From contig NZ_JAHSTU010000004.1 in NCBI RefSeq assembly GCF_019145495.1, positions 310,001-374,000 on the forward strand: a stretch of DNA of 64,000 nt. Direction: 5' to 3'. Shown in pieces: positions 36,184 through 43,886 of this stretch. The position numbers were made by a program, and so were the translations under genes. Position 1 is the stretch's first letter. Each line of letters starts with the position of its first letter. The notes below the pieces were generated by a model that saw only the letters and a program-made list of their open reading frames with translations, made no database searches and was not told where the DNA came from. This DNA is from Pseudomonas azerbaijanoccidentalis. Its GTDB lineage: Bacteria; Pseudomonadota; Gammaproteobacteria; Pseudomonadales; Pseudomonadaceae.

Positions 36184-37482
36184 TCAGAGGGTTTTTTCGA
36201 AGATCTTCGAATTACGCTGATAGTTGTACAGCGACGCCCGTGCCGACGGCAGGCGATCAACGCTGCTCGGTACGAAGCCACGCTCGCGGAACCAGTGCGC
36301 GGTGCGGGTGGTGAGCACGAACAATGTCTTCAAGCCTTGGGCGCGTGCGCGGGTTTCAATGCGCTCCAGCAACTCATCGCCGCGCCCGCCGTGACGGTAC
36401 TCCGGGTTCACCGCCAGGCAGGCCAGTTCTCCGGCATCCGAATCGGCAATCTGATACAGCGCCGCACACGCGATGATCATGCCCTCGCGCTCGACCACAC
36501 TGAACTGCTCGATCTCGCGCTCCAGCACTTCGCGCGAACGCCGCACCAAGATGCCTTGCTCTTCAAGCGGGCTGATCAAATCCAGCAAGCCGCCGACGTC
36601 CTCAATGGCCGCTTCGCGCACCACTTCGAACTGCTCTTGTGCGACCAGCGTACCGCCGCCGTCACGGGTGAAAAGTTCGGTCAGCAACGCGCCGTCTTCG
36701 GCATAACTGACGATATGGCTGCGCGCCACACCACCACGGCAGGCTTCAGCGGCAGCATCGAGCAGTTCCGCCTGATAATTGCTGCCCAGACGCTGCAAAT
36801 GCGCCGGCACTTGCTGCGGCCGCAACTCGCGCACCAGACGCCCGTTCTCATCGATCAAGCCAGGGTCGGCACCGAACAGCAGCAGCTTGTCTGCCCCCAG
36901 ATCGATGGCCGCACGCGTGGCAACATCTTCACAGGCGAGGTTGAAGATTTCACCGGTCGGCGAGTAACCCAGCGGCGACAACAACACGATGGAGCGCTCG
37001 TCCAGCAGACGATTGATGCCTTTGCGGTCGACTCGACGCACTTCGCCGGTGTGGTGATAATCGACGCCTTCAAGCACGCCGATTGGCCGCGCGGTCACCA
37101 GGTTGCCGCTGGCAACGCGCAGGCGCGAGCCCTGCATGGGCGAGGACGCCATGTCCATGGACAGCCGCGCCTCGATGGCAATGCGCAGTTGGCCCACCGC
37201 ATCGATCACGCACTCCAGCGTCGCGGCATCGGTGATGCGCATGCCATGGTGGTAATGCGGGGTCAGACCGCGAGCAGCGAGGCGCGTTTCAATTTGCGGA
37301 CGTGACCCGTGAACCAGTACCAGTCGCACACCCAGGCTGTGCAACAGCACCAGGTCGTGGACGATATTGCCGAAGTTCGGGTGTTCAACGCCGTCGCCGG
37401 GCAGCATGACGACAAAGGTGCAATCGCGGTGGGCGTTGATGTAAGGCGAAGCGTGACGAAGCCAATTGACGTATTCGGGCAT
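36184..37482 (-). CDS. argA: Amino-acid N-acetyltransferase (N-acetylglutamate synthase) ArgA
   Basis: 432 residues. N-terminal amino-acid-kinase-like domain (to about residue 280; 'LVLVHGSRPQIETRL', 'LDERSIVLLSPLGYSPTGEIFN') carries arginine feedback control; the C-terminal GNAT domain has the acetyl-CoA loop 'AVNPEYRHGGRGDELLE'. It makes N-acetylglutamate, the first step of arginine synthesis. Length matches classical Pseudomonas ArgA. It is followed on the same strand, upstream, by argE after a REP pair, so the two arginine genes are separate units. Confidence 0.97.
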   Translation of the reverse strand: MPEYVNWLRHASPYINAHRDCTFVVMLPGDGVEHPNFGNIVHDLVLLHSLGVRLVLVHGSRPQIETRLAARGLTPHYHHGMRITDAATLECVIDAVGQLRIAIEARLSMDMASSPMQGSRLRVASGNLVTARPIGVLEGVDYHHTGEVRRVDRKGINRLLDERSIVLLSPLGYSPTGEIFNLACEDVATRAAIDLGADKLLLFGADPGLIDENGRLVRELRPQQVPAHLQRLGSNYQAELLDAAAEACRGGVARSHIVSYAEDGALLTELFTRDGGGTLVAQEQFEVVREAAIEDVGGLLDLISPLEEQGILVRRSREVLEREIEQFSVVEREGMIIACAALYQIADSDAGELACLAVNPEYRHGGRGDELLERIETRARAQGLKTLFVLTTRTAHWFRERGFVPSSVDRLPSARASLYNYQRNSKIFEKTL

Positions 37483-37630
37483 GAACCTGGGCCTGTAATA
37501 AATAGCAGCCGAAAAAAGGGCGAAACTGAAAACGCACAGCGGGCTGATGGTTATCGTCGGAACAGGCTTGGCGACACGCGCGCTCTCCTCATGAATACGG
37601 GTTTGGACACCGGCAATTTAATTGCGCCCC

Positions 37631-37717
37631 CTGTAGGAGCTGCCGAAGGCTGCGATCTTTTGATCTTTGTTTTCAAAATCAAGATCAAAAGATCGCAGCC
37701 TTCGGCAGCTCCTACAA
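37631..37717. repeat. REP pair (family 1)
   Basis: CTGTAGGAGCTGCCGAAGG..GATCTT and the inverted complement flank a short AT spacer. It lies between argE and argA, both on the minus strand, i.e. inside the potential transcript. Confidence 0.9.
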
Positions 37718-37726
37718 GGGTTGCGT

Positions 37727-38896
37727 TCAATTGGTTGGCACTGCAGTTTGGGTCGGTGTCAGGCAATAGTGTTCGATCAGTTGCCTTAGTAGATGCACCG
37801 TAGGCTGCAAACGTGACATTTCAAGGTATTCCCCCGGCTGATGGGCGCAGGCGATATCACCCGGGCCGAGCACCAGTGTCTCGCAGCCAAGTTGCTGAAG
37901 ATAAGGCGCTTCGGTGCCGAACGCCACTGCTTCGGCGCTGTGACCGGTGAGCTTTTCGGCAATACGCACCAACTCGGCATCTTCCGCCTGCTCGAACGGG
38001 GGGACTGCGGGGAACAGCGGCGCATAATCGATCTTGACCTGATGCCGCTCGGCAATCGGATTGAGCTTGCGCAAGATCTCGGCACGCAGGGCCTTGGGGT
38101 CCATGCCTGGCAGCGGCCGCAAATCGAACTCCAGCGAACACTGCCCACAAATGCGATTGGGGTTGTCGCCGCCGTGGATGCAGCCGAAGTTCATCGTCGG
38201 CGTCGGGACGCTGAACTGCGGGTTACGGAACTCACGTTGCCACAGCAACCGCAGGCCGCGCAGTTCGCCGATGGCATCGTGCATGGCTTCCAGCGCGCTG
38301 TGCCCCAGGCGCGGGTCCGAGGAATGGCCGCTTTGCCCGAGAATATCGATGCGCTCCATCATGATGCCTTTGTGCATGCGGATCGGCTTGAGCCCCGTCG
38401 GCTCGCCGATCACCGCGGCACGCCCCAGTGGCCGCCCCGCTGCCGCCAGCGCGCGGGCACCGGACATCGAGCTTTCCTCATCGCACGTGGCCAGGATCAG
38501 CAACGGTTGCTTGAACGGTTGATCGAGCAATGGTTTGACCGCCTCGATGGCCAACGCGAAAAAGCCCTTCATGTCGCAACTGCCCAGCCCGACCCAGCGC
38601 CCATCGACTTCCGTCAGTTTCAGTGGATCGGTCTGCCACAACGCGCCGTCGAACGGCACCGTGTCGCTGTGGCCGGCCAGCACCAACCCGCCGGGACCGG
38701 AACCAAAACTGGCCAGCAGATTGAACTTGCCCGGGCTGACCTGCTGGATATCGCAGGCGAAACCCAGGTCACCGAGCCACGCTGCCAGCAGATCGATCAC
38801 CGGACGATTGGACTGATCGAGGCTGGCCTGGGTGCAGCTGACGGACGGTGCGGCAATCAGCGCAGCGAATTGATCTTTCATGGACGGCAAAGGCAT
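37727..38896 (-). CDS. argE: Acetylornithine deacetylase ArgE
   Basis: 389 residues from the ATG at 38896 (GGAG six bases upstream); an in-frame TTG further out is not needed. M20 peptidase family: metal ligands His/Asp in 'VLAGHSDTVPFDG' and 'GLGSCDMKG', catalytic Glu pair in 'TCDEESSMSG', dimerisation domain in the middle ('HSSDPRLGHSALEAMHDAI') and a final His in 'GPGDIACAHQPGEYLE'. It hydrolyses N-acetylornithine to ornithine. Neighbour of argA as in P. aeruginosa. Confidence 0.95.
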   Translation of the reverse strand: MPLPSMKDQFAALIAAPSVSCTQASLDQSNRPVIDLLAAWLGDLGFACDIQQVSPGKFNLLASFGSGPGGLVLAGHSDTVPFDGALWQTDPLKLTEVDGRWVGLGSCDMKGFFALAIEAVKPLLDQPFKQPLLILATCDEESSMSGARALAAAGRPLGRAAVIGEPTGLKPIRMHKGIMMERIDILGQSGHSSDPRLGHSALEAMHDAIGELRGLRLLWQREFRNPQFSVPTPTMNFGCIHGGDNPNRICGQCSLEFDLRPLPGMDPKALRAEILRKLNPIAERHQVKIDYAPLFPAVPPFEQAEDAELVRIAEKLTGHSAEAVAFGTEAPYLQQLGCETLVLGPGDIACAHQPGEYLEMSRLQPTVHLLRQLIEHYCLTPTQTAVPTN

Positions 38897-39052
38897 CGCT
38901 GACTCCAACTCCCGAATTGAAGACCATCATAGAACCATCCGGCGACAGGAATAAACCGTCGCGCGGCGGAGCAAGGTTGAGTCCTGTACACTGCACGACC
39001 TTGGCAGCCACCTATTCCCCCGGCTGCGCTCCCGATCCTGGATTGTCCGGCC

Positions 39053-40423
39053 ATGCAGAAAGAAACCGAAATCAAACTCCGCGTCAGCCGCGAAACCCTC
39101 GCCGCCCTGCGCGAGCACCCGTTACTGAAGAAACGCAACAAAAGTGGTTGGGAACGCCGTGAGTTGATGAACCAGTACTTCGACACCCCTGAGCGCGATC
39201 TGGCCCAAGCCAAAGTCGCCCTGCGCCTGCGCAAGGATGGCGAAGACGTAATTCAGACCCTCAAGACCCGTGGTCAGAGCGTCGCGGGTTTGTCCGAGCG
39301 CAACGAATTCAACTGGCCCCTGCCAAAAGCCAAGCTCGACCTGAAGAAACTCGACGGCGAATGCTGGCCCGAGGAACTTGCCGAACTGGATAAAAAGACC
39401 CTCAAGCCAATCTTCACCACCGATTTCGTCCGCGAATACGCTGAAATCGCTTGGGGCCGTGGCAAGAGCAAAGTGGTCATCGAAGCTGCGCTGGACCTGG
39501 GCCACGTCGTGGTCGGCAAGCAGAAAGAAGAAATCTGCGAGCTGGAACTGGAACTGCGCGAAGGCGAGCCGGCAGCCCTGCTGGAACTGGCCGCCGAACT
39601 GGCCGAGAAACTCGCCCTGATGCCGTGCGATATCAGCAAGGCCGAGCGCGGTTATCGCTTGTACGACGCCCACAGCTATTCGCTGAGCCTGCCAGCGCCG
39701 CAGATCACTGCCGAAACGCCGCTCGACGACGCATTCGCCGCGCTGAGCTGGCATTTGTTGGCCAGCAGCCAGCGATTGGCCGAACAGTATCGCTTCAACG
39801 GTCACTGGCGCCTGCTGCAAGACTGGGTCGAGAGCCTGGCTGAAATGCGCGCACTGATCAGCAGCCTCGGCCAAGCCGCGCCGCGTCAGTCGACCCACGA
39901 CCTGCGCGTTGCGCTCGATGCCTTGCTGGAAGACTGGCGCCCGCTAGTGCAAGCCGGCGTGGACGATGAAGACGTGCGCAAAGCCGCGCCGGAGCAGTTC
40001 CTTGAAGAACTGGAAGATCCGCGTTGGGGCCTGTTCTCCCTGACCACTTCGCGCTGGTTACTGGCCCGCACCTGGACCGCCGAGCGCAACACCCGCGGCA
40101 ACCGCCAGGGCGCTGCGCAATTGGGCAGCTGGTTGCCACGCTTGCTGGGTGAAGAAGCCACTTCGTTGCAACTGCAGCGTTACCAACAGCAGCCGGAAGA
40201 TTTGGCCGAGCAACTGCCGCGCATCGAGCGCATCCAGGTCTGGCTGCACCATGCGCGCAACGTGCTGGAAATCCCGGAAATGGATCGCCTGTACGGCGAG
40301 CTGAACAAGTTGGCGCAACTGGCCAACGAGCCGACGATCACGGATGAACTGCTCGATGCGCGCAAGCAGCAGGCGATTGCGGTTTATCAGAATCGCGCCT
40401 GGAAGATGCTGCTGCGCATGTAA
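39053..40423 (+). CDS. CYTH and CHAD domain protein (inorganic triphosphatase type)
   Basis: 456 residues. The N-terminal CYTH domain starts with the ExExK signature 'ETEIKLRVS' (Glu4, Glu6, Lys8) and has alternating charged strands ('QYFDTPERDL', 'KVALRLRKDGED', 'QTLKTRG'). The C-terminal half (from about residue 220) is a helical CHAD domain with the conserved histidine contexts 'STHDLRVALDAL' and 'VWLHHARNVLE', which binds polyphosphate or phosphate-rich ligands. The E. coli relative YgiF hydrolyses tripolyphosphate. A polyphosphate-linked role is inferred. Convergent with the Lrp gene. Confidence 0.93.
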   Translation: MQKETEIKLRVSRETLAALREHPLLKKRNKSGWERRELMNQYFDTPERDLAQAKVALRLRKDGEDVIQTLKTRGQSVAGLSERNEFNWPLPKAKLDLKKLDGECWPEELAELDKKTLKPIFTTDFVREYAEIAWGRGKSKVVIEAALDLGHVVVGKQKEEICELELELREGEPAALLELAAELAEKLALMPCDISKAERGYRLYDAHSYSLSLPAPQITAETPLDDAFAALSWHLLASSQRLAEQYRFNGHWRLLQDWVESLAEMRALISSLGQAAPRQSTHDLRVALDALLEDWRPLVQAGVDDEDVRKAAPEQFLEELEDPRWGLFSLTTSRWLLARTWTAERNTRGNRQGAAQLGSWLPRLLGEEATSLQLQRYQQQPEDLAEQLPRIERIQVWLHHARNVLEIPEMDRLYGELNKLAQLANEPTITDELLDARKQQAIAVYQNRAWKMLLRM

Positions 40424-40429
40424 TACCGC

Positions 40430-40521
40430 CATCGCTGGCAAGCCAGCTCCCACAGGGTTCGATGTTGGAATGCACATTGTGTTTCAACACAAAAACTGTG
40501 GGAGCTGGCTTGCCAGCGATG
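40430..40521. repeat. REP pair (family 2)
   Basis: CATCGCTGGCAAGCCAGCTCCCACAG (40430-40454) and its complement (40496-40521), with GGCTTGCCAGCG variant cores, between convergent CYTH/CHAD and Lrp genes. Confidence 0.9.
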
Positions 40522-40546
40522 AGGCCAGCCAATTCACCACAAAGTT

Positions 40547-41011
40547 TCAGACCGGCAAACTGGTGGTCGACTTGATCTCCGACAGCGCCACAATCGAATT
40601 CACTTCCTGAATCCCCGGCACCATCGACAGCTTCTCGAAAAAGAAGCGCTCATAGGCCTCGATGTCCGCCGCGACGATCCGCAGCATGAAGTCCACAGCC
40701 CCCATCAGCACGTAACACTCCAGCACTTCGGGAAAACCGCGAATCGCTTCGGTGAATTCGGTGAAATTCGAACGTCCGTGGGCGTTGAGCTTTACCTGCG
40801 CAAAGATCTGCGTGTTCAGGCCGATTTTCTTGCGGTCCAGCAACGTCACTTGCCCACGAATGATCCCCTCGTCCTTCATTCGCTGAATCCGCCGCCAGCA
40901 CGGCGATTGCGACAGCCCCACCTGCTCGGCGATCTGCGCGCTGGAGAGCGAAGCGTCTTCTTGCAGCAACGCGAGAATCTTACGATCGTAGCCGTCCAGC
41001 TCAGCGTGCAT
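40547..41011 (-). CDS. Lrp/AsnC-family transcriptional regulator
   Basis: 154 residues. N-terminal winged helix-turn-helix ('ILALLQEDASLSSAQIAEQVGLSQSPCWRRIQRMKDEG', residues about 12-50) and a C-terminal RAM (ACT-like) domain for amino-acid binding and oligomerisation ('LECYVLMGAVDFMLRIVAADIEAYERFF'). The target and effector are unknown. Its start is 126 bases from the divergent start of a small ACT-like protein gene, the most likely target. Confidence 0.94.
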   Translation of the reverse strand: MHAELDGYDRKILALLQEDASLSSAQIAEQVGLSQSPCWRRIQRMKDEGIIRGQVTLLDRKKIGLNTQIFAQVKLNAHGRSNFTEFTEAIRGFPEVLECYVLMGAVDFMLRIVAADIEAYERFFFEKLSMVPGIQEVNSIVALSEIKSTTSLPV

Positions 41012-41137
41012 AAAAAAACCCTTTATTGCTATAACATCGAATTGGTTGAGTCGACTCAGTCGCTATTCGCTCAATCATAGAGAAGAAATACCCGGCAGCG
41101 GATGTAAAAATTTCTCCATTGATTTTGGAGCCTGCCC

Positions 41138-41476
41138 ATGCCGCACCTCGAAGCCGTAAACACCGCCCCCACTCGCGCCGACGTGTGGAATGCCGGCAAT
41201 GCTCACAGCCGTGTGCGCTACCAATTGCTGGCCGAAGCCGAACCGGACTTGCTCTGCCGCGCACTCAATCTGTTTGCCTTGCAGTTTCTGACACCGCAAG
41301 AGGTGCACGTGCAGCGCGAGGAAGATCTGCTGATGGTCGACATCGTCATCGATGGTTTGAGCTGGCACCGCGCCCAGGTCATTGCAGAAAAACTTCGTAA
41401 CCTGATCAGCGTCTGCTCGGTTGAGCTGCAACACGCCGATTCAGCGTGGGTTGAAGCGGCGCAGGCGGCGGGCTGA
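41138..41476 (+). CDS. Small ACT-like hypothetical protein
   Basis: 112 residues, no signal peptide or membrane segment. GGAG lies seven bases before the ATG. Residues 27-97 read like an ACT fold: strand 'RYQLLAEAEP', helix 'DLLCRALNLFALQF', strand 'PQEVHVQREEDLLMVDIVIDG', helix 'SWHRAQVIAEKLRNL', strand 'VCSVELQH'. This resembles the regulatory-subunit type of ACT domain. No catalytic domain is attached. It is divergent from an Lrp-type regulator, whose own C-terminal domain is ACT-like. I do not recognise a named family; a role as an amino-acid-sensing partner is inference. Confidence 0.8.
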   Translation: MPHLEAVNTAPTRADVWNAGNAHSRVRYQLLAEAEPDLLCRALNLFALQFLTPQEVHVQREEDLLMVDIVIDGLSWHRAQVIAEKLRNLISVCSVELQHADSAWVEAAQAAG

Positions 41477-41566
41477 AAAGACCGGATACGCCTTCGTCGG
41501 GTAGTGGCCCAACGGTCTGCGGGACCGCGGCTATCCTTTGCGAACTGTTGTTCAAAAGGAGCCCGC

Positions 41567-43351
41567 ATGTCCGTTCAATTTGCCATTCAGGACCGCTGGC
41601 TGGATCTCAATGATGTGCTGCGAGAGCTGGTTGCCCAAGGGTTTATCAATCAGGACGCGGCCGAGCAGGCGCTCAATGCCCGACGCCGGCATGCGGCCCA
41701 TGGTCAGATGCACCCGTTGGAGTTCATCGCCAGCCAGCAGCTGGACGACCTCAGCCGGCCGGGCAAACACCTCGACCTGGAAAACCTGACCCTGTGGCTG
41801 TCCCAACAGGCGGGCCAGCCTTACCTGCGTATCGACCCGTTGAAGATCAACGTCGCGGCCGTGACGCCGTTGATGTCCTACGCCTTCGCCCAACGCCACA
41901 AGATCCTCGCGGTGTCGATCGACCGCGACGCCGTGACCGTCGCCAGCGCCCAGCCTTACGTCAACGGCTGGGAAGCCGACCTGACCCACGTACTGAAGCT
42001 GCCGATCAAGCGTGTGGTCGCCAACCCCGTGGATATCCAGCGCTTCAGCGTGGAGTTCTTTCGCCTGGCCAAGTCGGTCACGGGAGCGAACAACGCCGAC
42101 CAGCAGGTCAACACCCTGGGCAACTTCGAGCAGTTGCTCAACCTCGGCGCCAGCGATCAGGAGCCGGACGCCAACGACGCGCACATCGTCAACATCGTCG
42201 ACTGGCTGTTCCAGTACGCCTTCCAGCAGCGCGCCAGCGATATCCACATCGAACCCCGGCGCGAGCAAGGTACGGTGCGTTTTCGCATCGACGGCGTGCT
42301 GCACAACGTCTATCAATTCCCACCGCAAGTGACCATGGCCATCGTCAGCCGCCTGAAAAGCCTGGGCCGGATGAACGTCGCGGAGAAGCGCAAACCCCAG
42401 GACGGCCGGGTGAAAACCAAGACCCCGGACGGCGGCGAAGTCGAGTTGCGGCTCTCGACCCTGCCGACCGCTTTCGGCGAAAAAATGGTCATGCGGATCT
42501 TCGACCCCGAGGTGCTGCTCAAGGATTTCGATCAGCTGGGCTTTTCCACCGACGACCTGCGACGCTGGCAGGACATGACCCGTCAGCCCAACGGCATCAT
42601 TCTGGTCACCGGCCCGACCGGTTCCGGCAAGACCACCACGCTCTACACCACCCTGAAAAAACTGGCGACGCCGGAGGTCAACCTCTGCACCATCGAAGAC
42701 CCGATTGAAATGGTCGAGCCGGCGTTCAACCAGATGCAGGTCCAGCACAACATCGACCTGACCTTCGCCGCTGGCGTGCGTGCGCTGATGCGGCAAGATC
42801 CGGACATCATCATGATCGGCGAGATCCGCGACCTGGAAACCGCCGAGATGGCGATCCAGGCCGCGCTGACCGGGCACTTGGTGCTATCGACCCTGCACAC
42901 CAACGATGCGCCCAGCGCCATCAGCCGTTTGCTGGAACTCGGCGTGCCGCATTATCTGATCAAGGCCACCGTGCTCGGCGTCATGGCCCAACGGCTGGTG
43001 CGTACCTTATGCCCGCACTGCAAAGCGCCACAGGCCTTGAACGAAGAGGACTGGCAAACCCTGACCCGGCCGTGGCAAGCGCCGCTACCGGCCAACGCCC
43101 AACGCGCCATCGGATGCCTGGAATGCCGCGACACCGGTTATCACGGACGGGCGGGCGTCTACGAAATCATGCAGCTCACCGACGGCATAAAAACCCTGAT
43201 CAACCCGGACACCGACTTGCTGGCGGTGCGGCGCCAGGCGTTCAAGGAAGGGATGCGCAGCTTGCGATTGTCCGGGGCGCAAAAAGTGGCTGCCGGTTTG
43301 ACCACCGTCGAAGAAGTCCTGCGCGTGACGCCGCAGAGCGAGCAGAAGTAG
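41567..43351 (+). CDS. GspE/PulE-type secretion ATPase (orphan)
   Basis: 594 residues from the ATG at 41567 (AAAAGGAG upstream). N-terminal type II secretion ATPase N-domain (residues 1 to about 180) is followed by the motor: Walker A 'GPTGSGKTT' at 349-357, Walker B 'IIMIGEIRDLETAEMA', His box 'STLHTNDAPSAI', and the zinc tetracysteine Cys482/Cys485/Cys517/Cys520. All key residues are intact. It would drive a pilus or type II-like assembly machine, but no gspF, secretin or pilin gene is near. P. aeruginosa has an equally isolated homologue (PA5210). Confidence 0.93.
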   Translation: MSVQFAIQDRWLDLNDVLRELVAQGFINQDAAEQALNARRRHAAHGQMHPLEFIASQQLDDLSRPGKHLDLENLTLWLSQQAGQPYLRIDPLKINVAAVTPLMSYAFAQRHKILAVSIDRDAVTVASAQPYVNGWEADLTHVLKLPIKRVVANPVDIQRFSVEFFRLAKSVTGANNADQQVNTLGNFEQLLNLGASDQEPDANDAHIVNIVDWLFQYAFQQRASDIHIEPRREQGTVRFRIDGVLHNVYQFPPQVTMAIVSRLKSLGRMNVAEKRKPQDGRVKTKTPDGGEVELRLSTLPTAFGEKMVMRIFDPEVLLKDFDQLGFSTDDLRRWQDMTRQPNGIILVTGPTGSGKTTTLYTTLKKLATPEVNLCTIEDPIEMVEPAFNQMQVQHNIDLTFAAGVRALMRQDPDIIMIGEIRDLETAEMAIQAALTGHLVLSTLHTNDAPSAISRLLELGVPHYLIKATVLGVMAQRLVRTLCPHCKAPQALNEEDWQTLTRPWQAPLPANAQRAIGCLECRDTGYHGRAGVYEIMQLTDGIKTLINPDTDLLAVRRQAFKEGMRSLRLSGAQKVAAGLTTVEEVLRVTPQSEQK

Positions 43352-43426
43352 CTGGGTGGTGACGGAACTCGAATGGGGAAATGGCAATCCAACGCCGTAG
43401 TTAAAAACCCCTGTGGAGTCACCCCT

Positions 43427-43747
43427 ATGCGTTTCAAACTTGCTGTCGCCACCATGGCCTTGTTGTCCCTGCCAGTCGGTTCGGCGATGGCTGACACCTT
43501 TTGGCGTAATGTCATTTCGTCCGGTGCGACCACCGGCTCGACCTACCTGACCTTCAAGGATCACAAGCTGATCGTTGCGGCCCAGGACGACGCCGGCAGC
43601 TTCGTTGCCAGTGACGGCGGCATCCGCGGCCCGTATCTGGAAGCGGCCATGCAGAAAGTCCGCGCCGACAATCCGGGCCTGCAGGCTACGGACATGGAAC
43701 TGGCGAATGCGATCCTGGCGAAGAATGCCGTGGCGGCTTCGCAATAA
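43427..43747 (+). CDS. DUF2388 domain exported protein
   Basis: 106 residues from the ATG at 43427, with GGAG eight bases upstream; an upstream in-frame start lacks a ribosome site. The signal peptide ends at 'AMA' near residue 22. The mature part is one DUF2388 domain with 'STYLTFKDHKLIVAAQDDAGSF' style sequence and 'GPYLEAAMQKVRA'. Pseudomonads carry several small exported DUF2388 proteins of unknown function. A terminator follows at 43762-43790. Confidence 0.9.
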   Translation: MRFKLAVATMALLSLPVGSAMADTFWRNVISSGATTGSTYLTFKDHKLIVAAQDDAGSFVASDGGIRGPYLEAAMQKVRADNPGLQATDMELANAILAKNAVAASQ

Positions 43748-43761
43748 GATTGCCGAAACCA

Positions 43762-43790
43762 AATGCCGCTCAATGAGCGGCATTTTTTTT
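43762..43790 (+). terminator. Rho-independent terminator after the DUF2388 gene
   Basis: Stem AATGCCGCT / AGCGGCATT with a 5-base loop, then a run of eight T ending at 43790. Confidence 0.93.
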
Positions 43791-43807
43791 GCCTGCCTAA
43801 AGCAAAC

Positions 43808-43880
43808 ATCGCAGCCTTCGGCAGCTCCTACGGGGAACGCGATTCAATTGTAGGAGCTGCCGAAGGCTGCGATCTTTTGA
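43808..43880. repeat. REP pair (family 1)
   Basis: ATCGCAGCCTTCGGCAGCTCCTAC and its inverted partner are separated by about 19 bases, between the convergent DUF2388 and gcvP genes. Confidence 0.9.
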
Positions 43881-43886
43881 TCTTGC

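Noticed and set aside
25606..36184. Genomic island carried by a phage or transposon
   Set aside because: No integrase, transposase, tRNA or direct-repeat attachment site is visible at either edge; base composition is like the flanks apart from promoters.
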